Origin: CBDFGK01 sp965247075
GTDB lineage: Bacteria; Pseudomonadota; Gammaproteobacteria; Pseudomonadales; Halieaceae
Assembly: GCA_965247075.1 (NCBI GenBank)
Contig: CBDFGK010000002.1
Coordinates: forward strand, 1,302,001-1,366,000
Length of the DNA: 64,000 bases
Direction: 5' to 3'
The number at the start of each line of letters is the position of its first letter. The first letter of the stretch is position 1. Made by a program: the position numbers and the translations under genes. The notes below the pieces were generated by a model. It was given only the letters and a program-made list of their open reading frames with translations, was not told the DNA's origin and ran no database searches. This document shows, piece after piece, positions 1 to 7,896 of this stretch.

Positions 1-1
1 A

Positions 2-394
2 CAATTTGAGAGAGGCAGAATCAACGAACTGGCGGAGTGCTTTGCAGATTTGGCAGTGCAACTCAAGGCCATCAATAAACGCCTTGTGGATCTGCTGCCG
101 ATAGCCAGAGAATGCTATTACCACCCCGGTCAACAGGGCAGTTGGAGTATTAAGAGCGTTCTTCCCGCCATTGCACCTGAACTGAACTATGCTGATCTTG
201 ACGGGGTTCAGGATGGCGGCGGTGCGGTTGTCGCTTTCCAGGAGGCCGTCGATGCAAAGACTACTATGGAACGTAAACAGGAAATAGAACAGCAGCTACT
301 AAAGTACTGCATGCTGGATACCTTCGCCATGGTGGTCATGTGGAAGCGCTTTGCAGCCAGCGAATGTAGCTTACCCCTCTGGACGGAGTTATAA
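2..394 (+). CDS. DUF2779 domain protein, C-terminal part (5' end outside window)
   Basis: The reading frame is open from base 2, so the gene begins before the window; about 130 C-terminal residues are visible. The end reads ...YYHPGQQGSWSIK... followed by a VQDGG stretch and LLKYCMLDT, which I recognise as the conserved C-terminus of the DUF2779 family. That family is uncharacterised and is thought to carry a nuclease-like fold; its activity is not established. The stop codon lies 2 bases before the start of the WYL regulator gene, so the two are almost certainly co-transcribed. Together with the nuclease gene after that, this makes a three-gene operon of a kind found in accessory or defence islands. 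The family assignment is from memory of the motif, and the function is unknown. Confidence 0.75.
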   Translation, partial: QFERGRINELAECFADLAVQLKAINKRLVDLLPIARECYYHPGQQGSWSIKSVLPAIAPELNYADLDGVQDGGGAVVAFQEAVDAKTTMERKQEIEQQLLKYCMLDTFAMVVMWKRFAASECSLPLWTEL

Positions 395-396
395 CA

Positions 397-1356
397 ATGT
401 CTGAGCGCCCCGCCAACCTTGATACCTTGATCTATTCGCTGGAGTTGCTGCGGCGTATTCCCAAGCATAAAAAAGTAACGGCGGTAGAGCTCAATCGGCA
501 ACTGGAAGATATGGGTCTGGCAAGAGGTATACGAACGGTGCAACGGCACCTGAATATGCTTTGTGAACACTTCGACATCGAACGTGACGATCGCAACAAG
601 CCCTATGGCTACCGGTGGAAGGATCGGTCGGAAGGATTGTCGCTGCCAATACTTACCGAGCAGGAGTCGCTGGTGTTATCCCTGGCTGAGCAATATCTGC
701 ACAACCTGCTGCCGGCTAATCTGATGGACTCCATGCAAGGCTTCTTTGACCAGGCAAAATACCGCCTGCTCCCCGATGGTTGCAGCAAGCCGGCGCACGA
801 CTGGCTGGAAAAAGTTCGCGTGGTCAGCACGACCCAGCCCATGCTGCCCCCTGCGGTTGATTCCAGCATCTTTGAAGCCGTAAGTAATGCCTTGTACGGA
901 GACTACTGGCTGGACATGGTGTACCTCAACCAGAATGGAATAAGCAGTGAAAGCCTGGTGCAGCCTCTGGGGCTTGCGCAACAGGGGCCGAGGCTCTACC
1001 TGATATGCCGCTACAAGGGATACATTGATAACCGGGCATTGGCGTTACATCGGATGGTCAAAGCGCGAGCCACATCGATGCAATTCGACCGGCCAGATGA
1101 TTTTGACCTGAAGACTTATGACCATGAAGGGCGGTTTGGTTTTGGCGATGGTAGTCTGGTACAATTGAGTTTTACTATCACGCAAGATCGCGGTTTCCAC
1201 ATCACGGAATCTCCATTGTCGCCGGACCAGAAAGTCATCGAGGCCGGTGATTACCTGAAGATATCGGCCACCGTGAATGATACCGACCAACTGGATTGGT
1301 GGCTGTTGGGTTTTGGGGAAGATATTAGTGATATTCGAAAGGAGAAAATCAAATGA
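397..1356 (+). CDS. WYL-domain transcriptional regulator
   Basis: A 319-residue protein. Residues 1-75 form a helix-turn-helix (RGIRTVQRHLNML is the recognition-helix region). Residues about 150-235 are a WYL domain, seen in the sequence as YWLDMVYLN, then LVQPLGLAQQGPRLYLI and LHRMVKA. WYL regulators bind nucleic acid or nucleotide ligands and often control phage-defence operons such as BREX and CBASS. Here the gene sits between a DUF2779 gene and a PD-(D/E)XK nuclease gene. Its stop overlaps the nuclease start in ATGA, so the two are translationally coupled. It probably autoregulates the operon; its operator lies before the window. Family assignment is firm, and the defence role is inferred from context. 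Confidence 0.88.
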   Translation: MSERPANLDTLIYSLELLRRIPKHKKVTAVELNRQLEDMGLARGIRTVQRHLNMLCEHFDIERDDRNKPYGYRWKDRSEGLSLPILTEQESLVLSLAEQYLHNLLPANLMDSMQGFFDQAKYRLLPDGCSKPAHDWLEKVRVVSTTQPMLPPAVDSSIFEAVSNALYGDYWLDMVYLNQNGISSESLVQPLGLAQQGPRLYLICRYKGYIDNRALALHRMVKARATSMQFDRPDDFDLKTYDHEGRFGFGDGSLVQLSFTITQDRGFHITESPLSPDQKVIEAGDYLKISATVNDTDQLDWWLLGFGEDISDIRKEKIK

Positions 1357-2081
1357 GCCGTCCCAATCTATTTGAATATGCCACTAGCGAACTGTCGCAA
1401 GATGCGTTCATTTGCTGGTTGTTGGCCTGGGGTGACCAGGAATGTGAGAAGGAAGATGCTGCACTGTATGCATGTGGGCAGGATTTGATTCGAGCATTAT
1501 TCGAAAAATGCAAGAAACCTGCTCCGCCAATACCAATTCGGAAAGTAGAAGTTCAGAAACAGTTTAACAACATCGATGTTCTGTGCCTGATTGATGATGA
1601 CCACGCGATCCTGATAGAGGACAAGGTCGGCACCAGTGAGCATTCTGATCAATTGGAGCGCTACAAAAAAGTTGTTCAAGAGCATTACGGAGGTAGAACC
1701 GTACTCCCCATATACCTTAAAACTGAAGAACAAAGTGATCTAGAAGATGTAGTTGACGCTGGCTACACGGTATTTTCCAGAGAGGGTTTTCTGGAAATAC
1801 TGCGTGGATATTCGGGTCCCAATCAAATTTTGGAAGACTATAGAGCTCATTTGTTATCGGTTTCGGAACAGGTAAATGCGTATAAAACTAAACCAATCCG
1901 TAAGTGGGATGGTTGGTTTGCCTGGCAGGGTTTCTTTCAGTATTTCCAGAATATCCCGGACAAACTGGATGGTGACTGGGAATATGTTCCGAATGCCAGT
2001 GGGGGGTTTATGGCCTTCTACTGGAGTTTTATACCGGTTGATAACTGTGAGCTCTATCTGCAGCTGGAAGGTGAAAAACTT

Positions 2082-3761
2082 GGCTATATCCGGATCTCCC
2101 AACCAATGAAATACGATCCTGATGCTGTTTTATAGAGATTAGGACCTTACTCACAGTGTACGTAAATCGCTGGGAATATGCGCAGGAATATTGAGGTCGC
2201 CAACGGTCAGGTAAATCATGTCGGCGAAGTTGTGCAGGTTACGATATCCAGACGCTCGGTTCTTGACGATTTTGACAATGCGGTTCAGGCCTTCACCGAC
2301 GGCATTGGTCAGGTTTCTATCGGTGAACGCGACGATGTTATCAAAGTGATTTCGCACCGTGGTGACAAATTGGCGCAACGAGGGGATACGGCTACGCAGG
2401 GCGGTGGTCATCCAGCGTTTCAGGAACTTCTCAGTTGAGCCACGATAACGGTAATTCCAGATGTGTTCGAACTCGTCCTTGAGCACCCAGGCGCGGTGGA
2501 TACGCCGATTGGAGTTGCGCAAGCTATTGAGGAATCGAGACTGTCTCTTGGTGCGATGGCTCGAGTGCATGCTGAGCAGCCATCGCAGGCCCTTGATCGC
2601 CTTGCGCCCCCCGGTATCGAGGGCACGCCACTCGTCCTTGCGCACCTCATCCACAGCCTGGTTCAGCGCCTTGACGACATGGAAGCGGTCGATGATGAGC
2701 GTGGCGTTGGGGCAGTGATGTTCAATGGCCCCGGTATAGGCGCGACTCATGTCACAACTGGCCCACAGGATGCGTGCTTTCTGCCCCTTGCTCAGGTGTT
2801 CGTTGAAGAAGCGGTCAATGGTCTCACGGCCTTTTCCCAGGCCCACCCACAAGATACGAGAGCGATCCAGATCATAGACGAGTGTGGCGAATTTGCGGCC
2901 CTTCAAGAAGGAAATCTCGTCGACGCCGAGAGTGACCAGGCCACGGATTTTATGGCCGTGGCGCACCCGCGTGATGATCCGGTGCAGCAGGTCGGACAGG
3001 GTGGAGGAAGGCATCACCAGAATCTCGGCGGCGGCCTTCTGGGTCATGATCTGGCACAGGGAGCAGATCCGCCACTCCAGTCGGTAGGTGATACGTGAAT
3101 AGGCTGGCGCCCAGGGGATCGTCTCCTGCACCCGCCCGTGCGTTGGGCAGCAGATCTCCTTTGGGGCATACCAGAGCAAGACCTTCATCCCCATGAGTGT
3201 GAGATCCTCCCACCGGCGCAGCTCGGTCGTATGACGCACAATCCGGCAGCGCCGTTCACATTCGGGGCAGCGGCAGCCATTCTTGTAGGGCTTGACCGCC
3301 AGATGCAGTTCCTTGTTGCGGTTTTTGAACCAGAACTGGGTGATTTTCATACCTTTGAGGCGTAATATCTTATACAGCAACTTCAGGTTGCTCACGGGCT
3401 TCTCCTTTTTGTTGACGGTAATCTACAGAGGGGATGAAGCCCGTGTTTACGTGTGAATTCAAGTCATTGCATCAACATGAAATGATGGGGAAGTTCGGGT
3501 CCTCGGGGATAACTGTGGGTAAAAGAACCCCGACATCTGTCAGCCGGACTCCGTGTGGACAGGCCGTGGATTTCACCCCGCCATCCCTGGCGAGGTGATC
3601 ATGTGGATAACCCGTGGAATGTTCGTGCCTCACATACCACCGGTTACCCACACTAACCCACCGCCTGCCCACACTACGCCGGGGAAAGTCCAAGGGTATT
3701 CGGATAGTTTTTCAATAACAGGATTTTTTCAAAAAACTCGTTGGGAAACCCGGATAGACCC
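2082..3761 (-). mobile_element. ISL3-family insertion sequence, copy 1 (1680 bp)
   Basis: The ends are imperfect inverted repeats of about 24 bp, one starting GGCTATATCCGGATCTCCC and the other GGGTCTATCCGGGTTTCCC. One transposase gene fills most of the unit, preceded by about 370 bp of non-coding leader. The leader holds a perfect DnaA-box-like TTATCCACA (minus strand, 3610 to 3602) and G-rich near-tandem repeats. The element is flanked by AAAAACTT duplications and has inserted into the nuclease gene. A second copy of the same 1680-bp length lies at 28347-30026 in the opposite orientation. Confidence 0.93.
2151..3395 (-). CDS. ISL3-family transposase (copy 1)
   Basis: A 414-residue transposase. 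The N-terminal part has a cysteine zinc-binding motif (CRCPECERRC, about residues 41-50) used to bind the element ends. The central DDE-type catalytic domain of ISL3 elements (Pfam DDE_Tnp_ISL3) shows VTLGVDEISFLKGRKF and later IIDRFHVVKALNQAV, a signature of the family. It catalyses cut-and-paste movement of the surrounding element. It differs from the second copy at only three residues that I could find (T/A in GS-T/A-EKFL, H/Y in VRN-H/Y-FDN, N/D near the C-terminus), so the two copies separated recently. The frame is intact and the gene is probably functional. Confidence 0.95.
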   Translation of the reverse strand: MSNLKLLYKILRLKGMKITQFWFKNRNKELHLAVKPYKNGCRCPECERRCRIVRHTTELRRWEDLTLMGMKVLLWYAPKEICCPTHGRVQETIPWAPAYSRITYRLEWRICSLCQIMTQKAAAEILVMPSSTLSDLLHRIITRVRHGHKIRGLVTLGVDEISFLKGRKFATLVYDLDRSRILWVGLGKGRETIDRFFNEHLSKGQKARILWASCDMSRAYTGAIEHHCPNATLIIDRFHVVKALNQAVDEVRKDEWRALDTGGRKAIKGLRWLLSMHSSHRTKRQSRFLNSLRNSNRRIHRAWVLKDEFEHIWNYRYRGSTEKFLKRWMTTALRSRIPSLRQFVTTVRNHFDNIVAFTDRNLTNAVGEGLNRIVKIVKNRASGYRNLHNFADMIYLTVGDLNIPAHIPSDLRTL

Positions 3762-4092
3762 AAAAACTTTGTATCAAGATAGAAGTGACAGAAGATGTAG
3801 ACAAGTCAGAAATTCGCAATCTCTGGAGCGAGCGTACACTTAGAGAAGCTGAGCGGGACCGTTACAAGCCATTAGCACTAAAGCGGCCAGATCGATTTGG
3901 GTACGGACGGACTATGACTATTGCCCATGATGAAAACAACTATCGAAGGACAATCCCCGATTCAGAGACGATAGACCTTGCATCGACTGTGGCGAATCTG
4001 GAACTGGCCGAGAAACTGCTGACGCAGCTTGCGAGCTCACATAAAGCAGGCACAGGTGACTGAAAGCACTGCCGGTAGAAGTGGCCACAGCC

Positions 4093-4230
4093 ATGAAAGT
4101 GATTCTTAGTCGCAAGGGTTTCGACAACGGCGGCTACGCGAGCCCCATTATTAATGGGCGGCCGGATTTCGGCTGTACCATCGTTAGAGGCAACCTGTCA
4201 CGCACACCCGAGTATCACCTGGAGATGTAG
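4093..4230 (+). pseudogene. Nmad3-like (nucleotide-modification-associated) gene remnant
   Basis: A 45-codon frame starts MKVILSRKGFDNGGYASPI and soon ends. That opening is the conserved N-terminus of the Nmad3 family, proteins of about 200-300 residues linked to modified-nucleotide systems in phages and genomic islands. After about 23 residues the similarity stops, and the remaining 20 residues are unrelated as far as I can see, so the gene has lost most of its body by deletion. It lies 29 bp downstream of the nuclease gene on the same strand and was probably the next gene of that operon. The identification rests on the N-terminal motif alone. Confidence 0.5.
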
Positions 4231-4234
4231 CTGA

Positions 4235-4351
4235 TTATTTCTGGATAATGTAGCGACGCAACCGCCGCTCTTCATTTTCGCTGAGTTTATCGTGCAATCG
4301 TGCAACATCAATTACCGATCGAGCTAGCGAAGCGGACACATCCAGCACCAT
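4235..4351 (-). CDS. Small ORF of 38 codons, unknown
   Basis: A short charged, helical frame (MVLDVSASLARS ... ERRLRRYIIQK) 8 bp downstream of the Fic-type fragment on the same strand. No family is recognised. It may be a small gene of the former operon or the leftover end of a larger one. Its start lacks a clear ribosome-binding site, and it could be spurious. Confidence 0.2.
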   Translation of the reverse strand: MVLDVSASLARSVIDVARLHDKLSENEERRLRRYIIQK

Positions 4352-4359
4352 TTCTGTTA

Positions 4360-4650
4360 TCACTCCATATCCTCCAAGATCTTTTTGCCTGTTTCAGTCA
4401 GCCGGTATCTTTGTTTACTGCTAGTGGGCTTATCGGGGATGGTCATTTCGATCAGTCTTGCATCCAGCGCAGGCATTAGGTAAACCTTACGGAAATGCTC
4501 ATCATCTTTGAATTGGAGAGCAAACTGCAGGCTTTGCCTTGTCATGTCCCCTGCAAACACGCTTAATAGTCGGACTTCCGGGGTGACTTCCGGGGTGTCC
4601 GCGACGACTGCGGGATTTTCACCAAACTCCGGTACGCTATAGATGCGCAC
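4360..4650 (-). pseudogene. C-terminal winged-helix fragment of a Fic / AlbA-type protein
   Basis: A 96-codon frame whose final 60 residues (FKDDEHFRKVYLMPALDAR then LIEMTIPDKP and QRYRLTETGKK) match the C-terminal winged-helix tail of Fic-domain proteins and of AlbA_2-type ATP-binding proteins. Neither the Fic motif (HPFxxGNGR) nor an ATPase domain is present, so this is only the tail. The open frame begins with GTG 3 bp after the ftsZ stop, which is a junction artefact: the deletion or rearrangement endpoint falls right behind ftsZ. In related gammaproteobacteria lpxC occupies this place. The fragment is probably not functional. Confidence 0.55.
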
Positions 4651-4653
4651 TGG

Positions 4654-5811
4654 CTAGTCCGCCTGGCGGCGCAGAAATGCAGGAATATCAAAATAGTCGT
4701 CCTGCCCCACAGGTGGAGCCAGCGGCGTTGCTACTTCCGGCTGCTGACCTGGTGCGTCAATGGCGCTACTGCGTTTTTCTATCGCTGCACCCGCTGCGGC
4801 AACATCCACATTCAGTTGTGCAGTCTCCACTACCTGAAGAGGCGCCCGCATCGCCTCTGAACCCAGGCCGGTAGCTACCACCGTCACTTTGAGTGTGTCC
4901 TTCATGTCCGGATCGATCACAGTGCCGACTACAAACGTGGCATTTTCAGACGCAAACTCTTCCACGGTATCGCCAACTTCTGAGAACTCACCCATCGACA
5001 GATCCAGGCCAGCGGTGATATTCACCAGAATACCGCTTGCACCTTCCAGGTTAATATCCTCAAGTAGCGGACTGCGAATCGCGGCTTCCGCTGCCTCACG
5101 AGCACGATTTTCACCAATGGCGGTGCCGGTGCCCATCATGGCCATACCCATTTCGGACATAACCGTGCGTACGTCGGCAAAGTCAACGTTGATTATTCCC
5201 GGACGGATGATCAGGTCGGCAATACCCTGCACCGCACCCAACAGCACATCGTTGGCGGCCTTGAAAGCATCCAGCAAAGTGGTGTTCTTGCCCATGACTT
5301 CCAGCAGTTTGTCATTGGGAATGGTAATCAGCGAGTCCACGTGCTGCTGTAGCTCCTTCATACCCTCATCGGCAATAATGGTGCGTTTCTTACCTTCAAA
5401 GACAAAGGGCCTGGTCACCACGGCCACTGTCAGTATGCCCATTTGCCTGGCCACTTCAGCAACCACAGGGGCGGCCCCGGTGCCGGTACCACCACCCATG
5501 CCGGCGGTAATGAACACCATATCAGCGCCGGACAGCGCTTCGGCAATTCTATCCCTGTCTTCCAGCGCGGCAGCTCGCCCAACCTCCGGATTAGCGCCCG
5601 CACCCAGGCCCTGGGTAATTTCGCCGCCCATCTGCAGCACGGTTTTGGAATCAACATCCGCCAAGGCCTGTGCATCCGTGTTGGCGCAAATGAAATCTAC
5701 ACCCTCGACGGAGTTTTCGATCATGTGCTTAACGGCATTACCGCCACCGCCTCCCACACCGATCACCTTGATGACGGCACTCTCTGGTACATTTTCCAGT
5801 AATTCAAACAT
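4654..5811 (-). CDS. ftsZ: Cell division GTPase FtsZ
   Basis: A 385-residue tubulin homologue that polymerises into the Z-ring at midcell. The GTP-binding signature GGGTGTG is present (about residue 107), as is the N-terminal IGVGGGGGNAVKHM loop. The C-terminal DYFDIPAFLRRQAD is the conserved tail that binds FtsA and ZipA. The start is the ATG at 5811 with a GGGGAGA ribosome site; a longer open frame reaching 5907 overlaps ftsA and is not used. It is the last gene of the dcw operon, 56 bp after ftsA. No lpxC follows, unlike in most relatives; a Fic-type fragment begins at once after the stop. Length and motifs are normal for the family. Confidence 0.98.
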   Translation of the reverse strand: MFELLENVPESAVIKVIGVGGGGGNAVKHMIENSVEGVDFICANTDAQALADVDSKTVLQMGGEITQGLGAGANPEVGRAAALEDRDRIAEALSGADMVFITAGMGGGTGTGAAPVVAEVARQMGILTVAVVTRPFVFEGKKRTIIADEGMKELQQHVDSLITIPNDKLLEVMGKNTTLLDAFKAANDVLLGAVQGIADLIIRPGIINVDFADVRTVMSEMGMAMMGTGTAIGENRAREAAEAAIRSPLLEDINLEGASGILVNITAGLDLSMGEFSEVGDTVEEFASENATFVVGTVIDPDMKDTLKVTVVATGLGSEAMRAPLQVVETAQLNVDVAAAGAAIEKRSSAIDAPGQQPEVATPLAPPVGQDDYFDIPAFLRRQAD

Positions 5812-5867
5812 GGTCTTTCTCCCCTTTTTATAATATTGCCGCACTCGCGCACGACCCTTTTTACCGC

Positions 5868-7103
5868 TCAAAAATTGTTTTGCAGCCAGCCCCGCAGACG
5901 CTGCCAAATACCGGCCGGAGCCTGGCTCCGGCTACCGCTACCGGGGCCTTCTGCATGCTGGGAAGCCCCGTACTGCAGCAGCCCGACACCGGTTGAATAA
6001 ATTGGATTGCTGACAATGTCAGTCAGCCCCATCACCGATTGCGGCAAGCCTATGCGCACCGGCATGTGAAAAATTTCTTCAGCCAACTCGACGACCCCTT
6101 CCATCTTGGAGGTCCCACCGGTGAGGACCACGCCGGCGGGAATCAAATCTTCAAAGCCACTGCGGCGCAACTCGGCCTGTACCAGCGTAAAAAGCTCGTC
6201 GTAGCGCGGTTCAACGACCTCTGCCAAAGCCTGTCTGGACAGGTCACGCGACGGCCTGTCACCGACGCCGGGCACCTTGATGGTTTCATCGGCACCGGCA
6301 AGTTGGGTGAGCGCACAGGCGTATTTGATCTTGATGTCCTCCGCGTGCTGAGTCGGCGTGCGCAGTGCCATGGCAATATCATTGGTCACCTGGTCGCCGG
6401 CAATAGGTATGACGCCGGTGTGGCGAATCGAGCCTTCCGTGAAAATAGCGATATCTGTGGTTCCGCCACCGATATCTACCAGGCAAACTCCCAGCTCGGT
6501 CTCATCTTCGGTAAGCACCGCGTGACTGGACGCCAGTTGTTCCAGAATGATGTCTTCCACTTCCAATCCGCAGCGACGTATGCATTTCTCTATGTTCTGG
6601 GAGGCATTGGTCGCACAGGTAACCAGGTGCACCTTGGCCTCCAGGCGCACGCCGGACATGCCCATCGGCTCCTTGATCCCCTCCTGGTTATCAATCACAT
6701 ATTCCTGCGGCAGAATGTGCAGAACACGCTGATCGGCTGGAATAGCAACGGCCTGGGCGGCGTCTATTACGCGCTCTACATCAAGGGCGTACACCTCGCG
6801 GTCGCGAATGGCGACAATGCCGTGGGAATTCAAGCTGCGAATATGGCTGCCGGCAATACCGACAAACACAGAATGAATCTGGCAGCCGGCCATCAACTCC
6901 GCCTCTTCCACAGCGCGCTGGATGGACTGCACCGTAGACTCTATGTTGACCACCACCCCCTTCTTCAAACCCTTGCTGGGGTGCGAGCCAATACCCACCA
7001 CTTCGATGCTGCCATCGCTGCCGATTTCTCCGACAATGGCGACCACCTTGGAGGTACCGATATCCAAACCCACGATCATTCTTGTGTCTTGTCCGCTGCT
7101 CAT
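5868..7103 (-). CDS. ftsA: Cell division protein FtsA
   Basis: A 411-residue actin-like ATPase that tethers FtsZ filaments to the inner membrane and recruits later division proteins. The N-terminal phosphate loop region reads VGLDIGTSKVVAIVGE; the second ATP motif reads LVDIGGGTTDIAIF and the third VVLTGGTSKMEGV. The last residues, GIWQRLRGWLQNNF, form the amphipathic membrane-targeting helix. The start was placed at the ATG at 7103 (MSSGQDTRMIVG), not at an upstream in-frame codon inside ftsQ. It lies 13 bp after ftsQ. Normal length. Confidence 0.97.
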   Translation of the reverse strand: MSSGQDTRMIVGLDIGTSKVVAIVGEIGSDGSIEVVGIGSHPSKGLKKGVVVNIESTVQSIQRAVEEAELMAGCQIHSVFVGIAGSHIRSLNSHGIVAIRDREVYALDVERVIDAAQAVAIPADQRVLHILPQEYVIDNQEGIKEPMGMSGVRLEAKVHLVTCATNASQNIEKCIRRCGLEVEDIILEQLASSHAVLTEDETELGVCLVDIGGGTTDIAIFTEGSIRHTGVIPIAGDQVTNDIAMALRTPTQHAEDIKIKYACALTQLAGADETIKVPGVGDRPSRDLSRQALAEVVEPRYDELFTLVQAELRRSGFEDLIPAGVVLTGGTSKMEGVVELAEEIFHMPVRIGLPQSVMGLTDIVSNPIYSTGVGLLQYGASQHAEGPGSGSRSQAPAGIWQRLRGWLQNNF

Positions 7104-7116
7104 CGGCGTGTTCTCC

Positions 7117-7896
7117 TCACGTCCTTTGCTTACCGGCCACTGCCGGTTCAGACCAGGCCACTGCCACACCGTGGCTGTAGCGCAGGTCTATACTGCGCAA
7201 CTGCGCAACTCGCGGCGCAAGCTGCGTCTGAAAAACACGGGCAAAGCGCTGCAACTTGCCGCTGATATCACCATGTCCAAAGACCAGTTCACTACCGCTG
7301 ACCAACCGGGCCCGCAAACCGCCCCGGCTATCCATACTCAATTGCGCCACCTGCAGACCCAGTGGCTGCAGACCATCCTGTATTTGCTTGTAGTGCTGCA
7401 TCAGCTCCGCCTCACTGCCGTCGGGGCCTGCCAGGCGTGGCAACGCACCGTCGACAACCATCACAGCCGGTGCGAACAACTCACCGGCATGATTGAGATA
7501 ACCCTCATCGCCCCACCTGGCGATGGGTAATTGCTCCACTAGCTGAATTTCCAGGCGGTTGGGCCAGCGTCGCCTGATATTGGCTCGGTAAACCCAGGGC
7601 AGGTTTTCCACCGCCGCGCGAATCTGTTGTAAATCCGCCCACAAAAAGCCACCGCGCAAGGAGCGGTTAACACTTGCGGTTAAACGCTCGCGCGAGACCT
7701 TCTGCAGATCACCACTGACCATCACTCGTTCCACCGGAACCTGCAGCGCGTACCAGCCCCCGGCCACCACCGCCACCGCCACTGCCAGCACCAGGCTCGC
7801 TGCCAACAGCGAGCGCAACAGGCGGGCTATACCGCGCACCGGCAATCGCTTGCCCCGCTCGCGCCGGCTGTTGTTGCGAGTTGCACCCTGTGCCAT
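7117..7896 (-). CDS. ftsQ: Cell division protein FtsQ
   Basis: A 259-residue bitopic membrane protein of the divisome, bridging FtsA/FtsK and the FtsB-FtsL complex. It has a short basic cytoplasmic head (NNSRRERGKRLPVR), one membrane segment at about residues 29-50 (rich in A, V and L), then a periplasmic POTRA domain beginning VERVMVSGDLQKV and the FtsQ beta domain (PWVYRANIRRRWPNRLEI). The ATG start shares one base with the ddlB stop (TGATG), which indicates translational coupling. Longer upstream frames run inside ddlB and are not real. Confidence 0.95.
   Translation of the reverse strand: MAQGATRNNSRRERGKRLPVRGIARLLRSLLAASLVLAVAVAVVAGGWYALQVPVERVMVSGDLQKVSRERLTASVNRSLRGGFLWADLQQIRAAVENLPWVYRANIRRRWPNRLEIQLVEQLPIARWGDEGYLNHAGELFAPAVMVVDGALPRLAGPDGSEAELMQHYKQIQDGLQPLGLQVAQLSMDSRGGLRARLVSGSELVFGHGDISGKLQRFARVFQTQLAPRVAQLRSIDLRYSHGVAVAWSEPAVAGKQRT

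Larger units (their letters stand above)
2074..3769. repeat. 8-bp target-site duplication AAAAACTT around ISL3 copy 1
   Basis: AAAAACTT is present at 2074-2081 and again at 3762-3769, exactly abutting the two inverted termini of the element. This fixes the element boundaries and shows a simple transposition event, not a recombination product. Confidence 0.93.
1353..4063 (+). pseudogene. PD-(D/E)XK superfamily nuclease, split by ISL3 insertion
   Basis: The first 243 codons (1353-2081) and the last 97 codons (3770-4063) are separated by an ISL3 element (2082-3761) plus one copy of an 8-bp target duplication, AAAAACTT. Removing the element and one duplicate gives a single open frame of 340 aa with no frameshift. 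The N-terminal half has the nuclease core: NNIDVLCLIDDDHAILIEDK supplies the D...(E)xK pair at about residues 70-90, as in PDDEXK_4-like nucleases. The tail has RPDRFGYGRTMTIA, typical of the end of this family. In its present state the protein ends inside the element after about 260 residues, losing the last quarter. The catalytic core is retained, so residual activity is possible. The start overlaps the WYL gene stop. Confidence 0.85.

Noticed and set aside
2463..3098. A 211-codon open frame on the plus strand opposite the ISL3 transposase
   Set aside because: It is the antisense shadow of the transposase and recurs in mirror form in the second copy (29010-29645); it has no ribosome site or family match.
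3396..3761. Replication origin suggested by the DnaA-box-like site
   Set aside because: There is a single perfect box per copy, it lies inside a mobile element, and no AT-rich unwinding region or dnaA/gidA neighbour is present.
4889..5833. A 314-codon plus-strand frame opposite ftsZ, rich in Ser, Pro and Thr
   Set aside because: Composition and position show it is the antisense of ftsZ; long antisense frames are common here because of the base composition of the dcw genes.
6039..7265. A 408-codon plus-strand frame opposite ftsA and ftsQ
   Set aside because: Antisense shadow with no recognisable domain; the sense genes are certain.
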